From assembly GCF_028368935.1 (NCBI RefSeq), contig NZ_JAQNDK010000001.1, positions 1,054,001-1,118,000 on the forward strand: a stretch of 64,000 nucleotides of DNA, given 5' to 3'. Of the stretch, positions 53,494-60,519 are shown in pieces (the first letter of the stretch is position 1; each line of letters starts with the position of its first letter). The DNA comes from Sorangium aterium (GTDB taxonomy: Bacteria; Myxococcota_A; Polyangia; Polyangiales; Polyangiaceae). Position numbers and translations under genes: made by a program. A model generated the notes under the pieces. The model saw nothing but the letters and a program-made list of their open reading frames with translations. It had not been told where the DNA came from and did no database searches.

Positions 53494-54363
53494 ATGAGCA
53501 ACAAGATCCAGTTCCACAACGTGAGCAAGACATTCGCCGTCAAGGGGCCGGCGGGGACCAAGGAGGACGCGCGGTTCACGGCCATCGAGGACCTCAACCT
53601 CGACGTGAGGGCCGGCGAGCTGATGGTCCTCGTCGGGCCGAGCGGGTGCGGCAAGTCGACGCTCATCGATCTGCTCGGCGGCCTGTCGAAGCCATCCAGC
53701 GGCAAGCTCCTGCTCGACGGCGAGCCGATCACGGGCCCTGCCCTCGATCGGGGGATCGTGTTCCAGCAGTACGCGCTGTTCCCGTGGCGGACGGCGCGCG
53801 AGAACGTCGAGTTCGGGCTCGAGGCCAAGGGCATCCCGGAGAGCCGGCGCAAGGAGATCGCGCAGGATTACCTGGATCTGGTCAGCCTCTCCGGCTTCGA
53901 GGATCGGTATCCGCACGAGCTGTCGGGCGGCATGAAGCAGCGGGTGGCCATCGCGAGGAGCCTCGCCTACGACCCGGAGGTGCTGATGATGGACGAGCCG
54001 TTCGCGGCGCTGGACGCGCAGACGCGCGAGTCGCTGCAGGCCGAGCTGCTCCGGATCTGGGAGAAGTCGCGCAAGACGATCCTGTTCATCACGCACAGCA
54101 TCGACGAGGCGGTGTTCCTCGGGCAACGGGTGGCGATCATGACGTCCCGGCCCGGCCGCGTGAAGCGGGTGATCGACATCCCGGAGGAGATCCGGGGCTA
54201 TGAGGACGCGCGGTCGACTCCCGAGTTCGGCAGGCTGCGGCACGAGATCTGGACGCTGCTGCGCGAGGAGGTGCTGAAGGCCGAGGAGCAGGAGCGGAGC
54301 AAGCGACAGAAGCGCGCGGCGGAGAGCCGCCCCGTGGCGGGCGTGGTGGCGGTCAATGGCTAG
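53494..54363 (+). CDS. ABC transporter ATPase, nitrate/sulfonate/taurine type
   Basis: 289 residues. Walker A GPSGCGKST, Q-loop FQQYALFPWRTARENV, signature LSGGMKQRVAIARSLAYDP, Walker B VLMMDEPFAALDAQTRE and H-loop FITHSIDEAVFL are all intact. The sequence is of the SsuB/TauB/NrtD type, which imports sulfonates, taurine, nitrate or related small compounds. The ATG at 53494 follows AGGAGG. The permease gene overlaps its end by 8 nt. No substrate-binding protein gene is next to the pair. Confidence 0.94.
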   Translation: MSNKIQFHNVSKTFAVKGPAGTKEDARFTAIEDLNLDVRAGELMVLVGPSGCGKSTLIDLLGGLSKPSSGKLLLDGEPITGPALDRGIVFQQYALFPWRTARENVEFGLEAKGIPESRRKEIAQDYLDLVSLSGFEDRYPHELSGGMKQRVAIARSLAYDPEVLMMDEPFAALDAQTRESLQAELLRIWEKSRKTILFITHSIDEAVFLGQRVAIMTSRPGRVKRVIDIPEEIRGYEDARSTPEFGRLRHEIWTLLREEVLKAEEQERSKRQKRAAESRPVAGVVAVNG

Positions 54364-55189
54364 CCTGGAGCAATCGATTCCGCTGCCCGAGGAGTCGCAG
54401 CAAGGGCAGCTCGTGGGCGACGCGGCGCGGTGGTTCGGCCGCGCCGTCGCGCGCACGGGGATCCTCCTCGCGGTCGCCGCCCTGTGGGAGACGGCGCCGC
54501 GGGTGGGCCTCGTGGAGGCGGCGTTCCTGCCGCCGCTGTCCGAGGTGCTGGGGACCGGGTGGCAGCTCCTCCAGAACGGGCAGCTCCTGAGCCACATCAA
54601 GGCGAGCCTGTCGCGCTCTCTCGTCGGCTTCACGCTGGCGATCTCGGTGGGCGTGCCGCTCGGGCTCGCGATCGGGTGGTACAAGGGCGTGGCGGACGCG
54701 CTCAATCCGCTGCTCGAGGTGCTGCGCAACACGGCCGCGCTCGCGCTCCTGCCCGTGTTCCTGCTGCTGCTCGGGATCGGGGAGGCCTCCAAGATCGCGC
54801 TCGTCATCTACTCGTGCACCTGGCCGATCCTGCTCAACACGATCAGCGGGGTGCGCGGGGTCGATCCGCTGCTCATCAAGTCGGCGCGCACGATGGGGCT
54901 GTCGCCGCTCCAGCTGTTCCGCAAGGTCATCCTGCCGGCCGCCGTCCCGACGATCTTCGTGGGTATCCGCCTGGCGGGCGCGTACTCGCTGCTCGTCCTC
55001 GTGGCGGCGGAGATGATCGGGGCCAAGGCGGGGCTCGGATACCTGATCATCTACGCGCAATACAATTTCCAGATCCCGAGCATGTATGTCGGCATCTTGA
55101 CGATCACGGCGCTCGGGCTGACGTTCAATCACCTGCTCATGCGCGTCGAGCGGCGGTTCACGTCGTGGAAGGTCGCCCCGAAGGAGTGA
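54356..55189 (+). CDS. ABC transporter permease, SsuC/TauC type
   Basis: 277 residues with six or so membrane segments (GILLAVAALWETAPRVGL, LVGFTLAISVGVPLGLAIGW, ALALLPVFLLLLGIGEASKIALVIYSCTWPILLN, YSLLVLVAAEMIGAKAGLGYLI, MYVGILTITALGLTFNHLL, in blocks). The EAA-type loop for ATPase docking is SARTMGLSPLQLFRKVILPAAVPTIF (blocks). The gene overlaps the ATPase gene by 8 nt. With the ATPase it forms an importer lacking a local binding protein; the next gene is an aldo/keto reductase 57 bp downstream. Confidence 0.93.
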   Translation: MASLEQSIPLPEESQQGQLVGDAARWFGRAVARTGILLAVAALWETAPRVGLVEAAFLPPLSEVLGTGWQLLQNGQLLSHIKASLSRSLVGFTLAISVGVPLGLAIGWYKGVADALNPLLEVLRNTAALALLPVFLLLLGIGEASKIALVIYSCTWPILLNTISGVRGVDPLLIKSARTMGLSPLQLFRKVILPAAVPTIFVGIRLAGAYSLLVLVAAEMIGAKAGLGYLIIYAQYNFQIPSMYVGILTITALGLTFNHLLMRVERRFTSWKVAPKE

Positions 55190-55246
55190 GCCCGCGCCCG
55201 GCGTGGGCTCCGTGAAGATCACCGTTCATCGAGGGAGAGGACGACC

Positions 55247-56176
55247 GTGAATCGAATCACCCTGGGCCGGACCGGCCTCGAGGTCAGCGTGCTCGGCCTG
55301 GGCGCGGGCGGCGACAGCCGGCTCGGGTCAGGGCGCATCGCGGAGGCCGAGTCGCTCCGGCTCGTCCGTGCGGCCATCGAGCGCGGCGTGAGCTTCATCG
55401 ACACGGCGGAGGCGTACGGGACCGAGGGGCTCGTCGGGAAGGCGCTCCGCGAGGTGCCGCGCGACAGCGTCGTGCTCTCGACGAAGAAGACGACGCGCCT
55501 CGAGGCGCCGCTCCGGCAGGAAGACGTGGTGTCGTCGCTGCATGCGAGCCTCGATCGGCTCGGCACGGATCACGTCGACGTCTACCATCTGCACGGGGTG
55601 CTGCCGCACCAGTACGCCGATCTGCGCGAGCGGATCGTCCCCGTGCTGCTGCGCCTGCGCGAGCAGGGCAAGATCCGCTTCCTCGGCATCACGGAGGCGT
55701 TCGCCGCCGATCCGACGCACGCGATGCTCGAGCAGGCGCTCCTCGACGATGTGTGGGACGTCGTGATGGTCGGGTTCAACCTTTTGAACCAGTCGGCGCG
55801 AGCGCGGGTGTTCCCGCTGACGCGGGCGAAGGACATCGGGACGCTGATCATGTTCGCGGTCCGGCGCGCGCTGAGCCGGCCCGAACGGCTGCGGGAGTTG
55901 CTCGCCGACCTGGCGGCGCGGGGCAAGGTGTCGCCCGAGCTCGGCGACGAGGGGCTGGAGCGTCTCCTGGAAGGAGAGCGCGCCTCGTCGCTCCCGGACG
56001 CGGCGTACCGCTTCTGCCGGGACGAGCCCGGGGCGCACGTGATCCTGTCGGGGACGAGCAGCGTGGAGCACCTCCTGGAGAACGTGCGATCGATCGAGGC
56101 GCCGCCGCTGTCGGCGCGGGCGCGCGAGCGCCTCATCCGGGCCTTTGCGCAGGTCGACGACGTGTCGGGGCACTGA
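55247..56176 (+). CDS. Aldo/keto reductase
   Basis: 309 residues from a GTG at 55247 after GAGGGAGAGG. Catalytic tetrad: D52 and Y57 (FIDTAEAYGTEG), K80 (VVLSTKKT), H116 (VYHLHGV). The late segment HVILSGTSSVEHLLENV is the cofactor-binding end. It may be missing part of the usual C-terminal loop, and MVGFNLLNQSARARVFPL is typical of a distinct AKR subgroup. As the third gene after an ABC ATPase and permease on the same strand, it may act on the imported compound. Confidence 0.9.
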   Translation: MNRITLGRTGLEVSVLGLGAGGDSRLGSGRIAEAESLRLVRAAIERGVSFIDTAEAYGTEGLVGKALREVPRDSVVLSTKKTTRLEAPLRQEDVVSSLHASLDRLGTDHVDVYHLHGVLPHQYADLRERIVPVLLRLREQGKIRFLGITEAFAADPTHAMLEQALLDDVWDVVMVGFNLLNQSARARVFPLTRAKDIGTLIMFAVRRALSRPERLRELLADLAARGKVSPELGDEGLERLLEGERASSLPDAAYRFCRDEPGAHVILSGTSSVEHLLENVRSIEAPPLSARARERLIRAFAQVDDVSGH

Positions 56177-56208
56177 AGGGCGCTCGCGGGCGGGAGCGCG
56201 GCGCGGGG

Positions 56209-57153
56209 TCACGCGACCGGCGCGGCGAGCCCGGGCGGCGCGGGGGGCGGCGCGACGTCGGCGGCGTCACGCGCGGCGTCGCTCCCGAGGAAGCGCGCGA
56301 TCCGCTCGCAGAGCCGCGCGCGGAAGGCGTCGTCGGTGGGGGGCGAGTGGCGGCACCCCTCGAGCAGCTCGGTCTCGGCGCGCGGCAGGAGCTCCTTCGC
56401 GCGCGCCAGCAGCTTCGCGCCGGGGAAGCTCACGTCGTCGTCGGCGCCGAACACGAGCGCGGGCCGCGTGAACCCGGCGAGGGACGCAGGGGTGGCGAGC
56501 GGGGGCGGGCGGAAATCGAGCCGGTAGCTGCGCACGGCGTCGCCGAAGTAGGAGCACCACATGTCGTCGTGCGTGGAGAACAGCCCGGAGACGAGGCGCG
56601 CGAGGCGCTCTTCCGAGGGGAAGGCGCGGTAGAGGGCCATCGGGATCGCGATGCGGGTGAGGCCTTGCCACGCCGAGCCCGACACCAGGGCCGCCGGCAC
56701 GATCAGGACGAGCCGGTCGATGCGGGCGGGCGCGGCCTGGGCCATGCGCAGGGCCGCGAAGCCGCCCCAGCTGACGCCGAGGAGGTGGGTGCGCGCGAGG
56801 CCGAGCGCGTCGAGGACGTCGGTGAGCCACTCGGCGTAGGCGGGCCCGTCGATCGGCAGGCGGACGTCGGCGCTCTTGACGGACTGGCCGATGACGTCGA
56901 CGACGTGGACGCGGTAGCGCGTGAGGAGCGGGCCGAGCTCGGGCATGAGGTGCGCGGAGCTGGCGAGCGCGCCGTGCAGGCAGACGAGCGGCGGGGCGTC
57001 CTCGGGGCCGGCGACGAGGACGTGCGTGGCGCCGAAGCGGGTCGAGACCTCGCGCGATCGGGCCGGAACCGGGAGCTTCTCGTGGAACCTGTCGAACCAC
57101 GCCGCGATGCGCGCGCGCGCCTCTGGACTGCGGAACATGATGGATGACGTCAT
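56209..57153 (-). CDS. Alpha/beta hydrolase under TetR control
   Basis: 314 residues. Oxyanion segment CLHGALASSAH, nucleophile elbow GVSWGG (Ser128), acid in VFGADDDVSF and His in EGCRHSPP give a complete Ser-Asp-His set. Without membrane or signal segments it should be a cytosolic hydrolase of esters, lactones or similar. The ATG at 57153 has AGGAGGG upstream and overlaps the TetR stop by 4 nt. The TetR gene is directly upstream on the same strand, so the two are one unit and the hydrolase probably handles the ligand sensed by TetR. Confidence 0.92.
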   Translation of the reverse strand: MTSSIMFRSPEARARIAAWFDRFHEKLPVPARSREVSTRFGATHVLVAGPEDAPPLVCLHGALASSAHLMPELGPLLTRYRVHVVDVIGQSVKSADVRLPIDGPAYAEWLTDVLDALGLARTHLLGVSWGGFAALRMAQAAPARIDRLVLIVPAALVSGSAWQGLTRIAIPMALYRAFPSEERLARLVSGLFSTHDDMWCSYFGDAVRSYRLDFRPPPLATPASLAGFTRPALVFGADDDVSFPGAKLLARAKELLPRAETELLEGCRHSPPTDDAFRARLCERIARFLGSDAARDAADVAPPPAPPGLAAPVA

Positions 57154-57782
57154 CGAGCCCTCCTGACGTTGGCTGCGGGGCGGAGGCCGCAAAGGTGCTG
57201 AGCGACGAGCCGATCGAGCAGGGCGATGGGCGACGGGTGCGCGCCCTGGGCCCAGGCGATCAGCGCGAAGTAGTAGAAGGAGAAGAAGGCGACGCCGAAG
57301 AGCGCGGGGTCGGCGTCGTCGGCGACCTCGCCCTGCGCGCGGGCGGCGTTGAAGAGCTCAACGACGCGGCCGTGCACGGCGGCGACCTGCTCGGTGAAGC
57401 GAGCCTGCCAGGGCGGGTCGGCGAACAGCGCGTCGCGGAGCAGCGTCTTCGAGAGGGCCGGCCGGCGGGCGTAGTACGCGAAGAAGGCGGCCCCGAGGCG
57501 GTGGAGCCGCTGCTCGAGGGGGCCGGGCTCCTCGTCGAGGACGGCCTCGGCCGCGGTGGCGGCGAGGTCGTCGAACAGCGCGGCGTGGAGCAGGTCGCGC
57601 TTGTCGGCGAAGTGGAGGAGGACCGTGCCAGCGGCCACGCCGGCGTCCGCGGCGATGGCGCGGACGTTGGCGGCCTCGAAACCGTGGCGCTCGAAGTGGT
57701 CGCGCGCGGCCTCGAGGATCCGGGCGCGCGTCGCGTCCTTCTGGGCGTCGCGCCTGCCGGGCTTTTGAGTGAACGCGTTCAC
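57150..57782 (-). CDS. TetR-family transcriptional regulator
   Basis: 210 residues. N-terminal TetR HTH: ATRARILEAARDHFERHGFEAANVRAIAADAGVAAGTVLLHFADKRDLLHAALF (in blocks, residues about 15-65). The helical C-terminal part would bind the ligand (LFGVAFFSFYYFALIAWAQ). The start is a GTG at 57782: the in-frame stop just 5' (57792-57794) excludes earlier starts. No Shine-Dalgarno is seen, and a TATAAT box lies only 11 nt upstream, so the message is probably leaderless. Its operator-like palindromes cover the start (57769-57794), so it should autoregulate. Four-nt overlap with the hydrolase gene. Confidence 0.93.
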   Translation of the reverse strand: MNAFTQKPGRRDAQKDATRARILEAARDHFERHGFEAANVRAIAADAGVAAGTVLLHFADKRDLLHAALFDDLAATAAEAVLDEEPGPLEQRLHRLGAAFFAYYARRPALSKTLLRDALFADPPWQARFTEQVAAVHGRVVELFNAARAQGEVADDADPALFGVAFFSFYYFALIAWAQGAHPSPIALLDRLVAQHLCGLRPAANVRRAR

Positions 57783-57799
57783 TGAACTTGTTCATTATA
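57769..57799 (-). promoter_or_regulatory. TetR promoter with paired operator
   Basis: The -10 box TATAAT reads on the minus strand (57799-57794). Directly downstream are two palindromes with one half-site: TGAAC-TT-GTTCA (57783-57794) and GTGAACGCGTTCAC (57769-57782), centres 13 bp apart, covering the likely start of transcription and the GTG codon. A repressor bound here would block RNA polymerase. Confidence 0.75.
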
Positions 57800-57839
57800 C
57801 GAAAAGGAGCGGCGCACAAGGGGGAATTGATGAGTCCAG

Positions 57840-58140
57840 CGCGCAATGGTGGGCGTCCGACCCAGGTTGAGGGCGGGCGGGGGTGAGGGTGCCCGACCGA
57901 GGTTGAGGGCGTCGTCGTACGTCCGGTGCGTCCGATGACGGTTCAGGGCGTCTGAGGTTCAGGGCGTCCGTCCGGCGTCCGACCCAGGTTGAGGGGGCGT
58001 CCGGCGTCCGACGACGGTTCAGGGCGTCTGAGGTTCAGGGCGTCCGCCCGGCGTCCGACCCAGGTTGAGAGGCGTCCGGCGTCCGACCCAGGTTGCGACC
58101 GAGGTTCAGGGCGTCCGAGGTTGAGGGCGTCCGCCCCTAC
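57840..58140. repeat. Degenerate GC-rich repeat block with 76-bp higher-order unit
   Basis: About 300 bp built from variants of GGTTCAGGGCGTCCG and GGTTGAGGGCGTCCG. A larger unit beginning GACGGTTCAGGGCGTCTG recurs at 57941 and 58017 (76-bp period) and in decayed form near 58104. It lies in the 429-bp gap between the TetR promoter and the minus-strand membrane gene ending at 58212. It has no plausible coding content. Repeat expansion or a protein-binding array are possible explanations. Confidence 0.8.
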
Positions 58141-58211
58141 GACACTCGAGCGGTCTCGTGCCGGACATCTTTTTGCGTACGCCCCTCGCAGGCGACGAGC
58201 GCCGATAAGGC

Positions 58212-59525
58212 TCAGCCCGCCGCGGAGGCCTGCTGCGCCTGGGCGCGCGCCCGGAGGCGCTGCTTGGCGGAGGGACCGCCGGCGTGGCGCACCGAGGCGA
58301 CGGCGCGATCCATCGCGTCCCGCCAGTAGCGCGCGACGTCCTCGCGCTCGGTGAGGAGGGCGTCGATGGGCCCGTGGTCGGTGTCGATCTCGACCGCGAA
58401 CCGGTCGCCGCGCGGGAGCACGCGGATGTCGCGGACCTCCCCGGCGGAGACGGCCGCCCCGAGCCGGCCCTCGGGGCGCAGGTCGATCGCGCCGGTGCGG
58501 CTCACCCAGGGGGCGACGACGAAGCGGCCCGGGCCGAACGACACGACCGGGGCGGAGCGCGCCGCGTAACGGGACGAGAACCTGGCGACGCCCAGGAAGG
58601 CGTAGCCCGCGAGCGAGAGCAACGCGGCGGCGCTGCCGACGCCGATGGCAATGCCGCTGTCCCCCGCGGAGACGCTCCGCATGACCTGGATCCAGAGCGC
58701 GAGCGCGGCGAGCAGCAGCGCGGCCCCGATGAGCGCGTTGCGGGCCGCGGAGCCGCGCGGGCCGTGACTCGCGTGGTCCCGCAAGACGAGGAGCTCGCCC
58801 TCGCTCCGGATCGCGAACCGCGACAGCGCGGCGGCCGGCAGCGCTGGCAGCGGCGTCGGCGCGGGCTCCGGGAGGGGCCGCGGCGCGATGGCGCCGGGCG
58901 GCTCGGTCCCCCGCGCCGTCTCCAGCGGGACGCCCAGCGCAGTCGCGAGCGGCGCCGCCACCGCCTCGACGAGCGCCTCCGCGCGCTCGGCCTCGAGATC
59001 CTGCGCCTCGGCGACGAGCAGGCGCCGCGCCTCCGTGGCGCGCGCGGGCCCGGCGAGCGCGAGCCAGGCGGCGACGTAGGTCCGCTCGCGCGCGCACGTG
59101 GGTGCGCCGCAGCACGGGCGCCGCTCCGAGATCACCTGGACGCCCACCGCGTCGCGAGGCTCGGCCGTCCCCTCCCCGGCCGCGCCCGCGCTGGCCTCTA
59201 CGCCGCCTGCCTGGGGCCGCGCGTGGCGGGCGCCCGCGAGCCTCAGCGGCGCGAGCCGGACGACGCTCGCGCCGCGCTCGATCCGGAGCCACACGGGGTC
59301 CCGCGGCGCCGGGCCGAAGCCCGTATCCTGCTCCCGCCGCAGCGCGCCAAGCTCGGGCGCCACCCGGAGGATCAGCGGCGCGCCGGCGCCCTCCGCCGAG
59401 AGCGCGCACGCCGCCCCGGCCGGATCGCCGAGCGGATCGAGGGAGGGAACGGTGCTTTCGGCCTCAAGGGAGCGGAGGGCACACGCGACCTCCGCCTCGA
59501 ACGCTGCGGTGCTCGGCTCGGGCAT
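58212..59525 (-). CDS. Hypothetical membrane protein
   Basis: 437 residues from an ATG at 59525 (MPEPSTAAFEAEV). The soluble N-terminal part holds Cys motifs RPCCGAPTCARERTY. Two hydrophobic segments (ALIGAALLLAALALWIQVM and IAIGVGSAAALLSLAGYAFLGV) lie near residues 270-330. A beta-rich C-terminal part (VVSFGPGRFVVAPWVSRTG, GDRFAVEIDTDHGPIDALLTERED) ends in a basic helix. Family not recognised. The N-terminal 62 nt overlap the end of the matrixin-like gene in another frame. Confidence 0.72.
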   Translation of the reverse strand: MPEPSTAAFEAEVACALRSLEAESTVPSLDPLGDPAGAACALSAEGAGAPLILRVAPELGALRREQDTGFGPAPRDPVWLRIERGASVVRLAPLRLAGARHARPQAGGVEASAGAAGEGTAEPRDAVGVQVISERRPCCGAPTCARERTYVAAWLALAGPARATEARRLLVAEAQDLEAERAEALVEAVAAPLATALGVPLETARGTEPPGAIAPRPLPEPAPTPLPALPAAALSRFAIRSEGELLVLRDHASHGPRGSAARNALIGAALLLAALALWIQVMRSVSAGDSGIAIGVGSAAALLSLAGYAFLGVARFSSRYAARSAPVVSFGPGRFVVAPWVSRTGAIDLRPEGRLGAAVSAGEVRDIRVLPRGDRFAVEIDTDHGPIDALLTEREDVARYWRDAMDRAVASVRHAGGPSAKQRLRARAQAQQASAAG

Positions 59526-60504
59526 GGCGGCACGTTTGCCCCGGCTGCGCTGGGTTGTAAAGCGCACCCGTCCGCGCGACAACGCGGGCGGCCCGCCCTC
59601 CTGCCCGGCCCGATTGCTGCCGCTCGCGCAGGGTCTGGCGCGGCCGCCTGCACCAGAGGGCCAGCAGCGCGCCGAGCGCCGTCATCGGCAGGGCGCCGCG
59701 AGCGCTCGGCGGCTGGCCAGCGCCCGAACAGGAGCAGCCGGCGTCGCCCTCGGCCTCGTCCCCATTGCCGCTCTTCGGCCCGTCCTCGCTCCCCGACGCC
59801 GCGCCGCCCGAGGTCGCCGCCGCGCCCGCGCCGAAGCCGCCGCCGCCCGAGCTCGCGGCGCCCGTCCCGGCGATCGGGTAGAGCGCGCAGACGCCTTCGA
59901 TGTCGTCGTCCTCGAGCGTGCGCGCCGACGTGCCGCCCGGGTAGAACCCCAGCATCGTCGCGCCGCGCACGTTCGTGTGGCCGAGGCCAAGGAAGTGCCC
60001 TTCTTCGTGCGTCGCGATCGACCGCACATCGATGCAGTCTCCTTCGCCCGTGTCGTCCCAGCAGAAGCCGACGTTGTTGAAGATCATGTCGGCCTCGCCG
60101 ATGACGCCGTCGGGATCCCAGACCGGCATCGTGACGGCGATGACCGAGCCGGCTTGCCCGAGCTCGCCAGGCCAGCTGTCGCTGATCCAGAGGAACACGC
60201 TCTTGCCGTCGTCGAAGTCGTAGCCGTCGTCCGTGTCGCCGAGGAGATCGGCCTCCCACGCCGTGCATCCGGGGCTCGACCACGCCGCGAAGCCGGCCTC
60301 GATGCTGGCGGCAGCGAAGCTGGAGAGCGGCCCCGGGATCGTCCCCCCGTTGATGTGGTAGCCGACCGGCAGCTCGCGCCAGCGGGGGACGACCTCGAGA
60401 TCGAGCGGCGCCCACGCGGCGGCCTCGCGGGCCCCCGCGAGCAGCGCCAACGCGGCGGCGAGCGGGGTGCCCAGGGCGACCGCGGCCCTGAAGCCTCTCT
60501 TCAT
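59464..60504 (-). CDS. Matrixin-like secreted metalloprotease with MYXO-CTERM-like tail
   Basis: 346 residues. Signal peptide ALGTPLAAALALLAGAREAAA. The catalytic zinc motif HEEGHFLGLGH (H166, E167, H170, H176) is the metzincin HExxHxxGxxH, with Met-turn M184 (GATMLGFY). A calcium-like DTDDGYDFDDG loop is at 91. After a Gly/Ser linker comes GCSCSGAG, a hydrophobic segment and CRRPRQ, a MYXO-CTERM-like tail. About 48 more residues of Arg/Gly-rich sequence follow, unusual after such a tail, and they overlap the next gene by 62 nt. A lost stop codon is suspected. Probably a surface-exposed protease. Confidence 0.88.
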   Translation of the reverse strand: MKRGFRAAVALGTPLAAALALLAGAREAAAWAPLDLEVVPRWRELPVGYHINGGTIPGPLSSFAAASIEAGFAAWSSPGCTAWEADLLGDTDDGYDFDDGKSVFLWISDSWPGELGQAGSVIAVTMPVWDPDGVIGEADMIFNNVGFCWDDTGEGDCIDVRSIATHEEGHFLGLGHTNVRGATMLGFYPGGTSARTLEDDDIEGVCALYPIAGTGAASSGGGGFGAGAAATSGGAASGSEDGPKSGNGDEAEGDAGCSCSGAGQPPSARGALPMTALGALLALWCRRPRQTLRERQQSGRAGGRAARVVARTGALYNPAQPGQTCRHARAEHRSVRGGGRVCPPLP

Positions 60505-60519
60505 CCCCCCATCATCGGC

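Noticed and set aside
57783-57846. Start of the TetR gene at the ATG after TATAAT (MNKFSERVHSKA)
   Set aside because: That ATG is in a different frame from the TetR HTH; in the correct frame a stop at 57792-57794 forces the GTG start.
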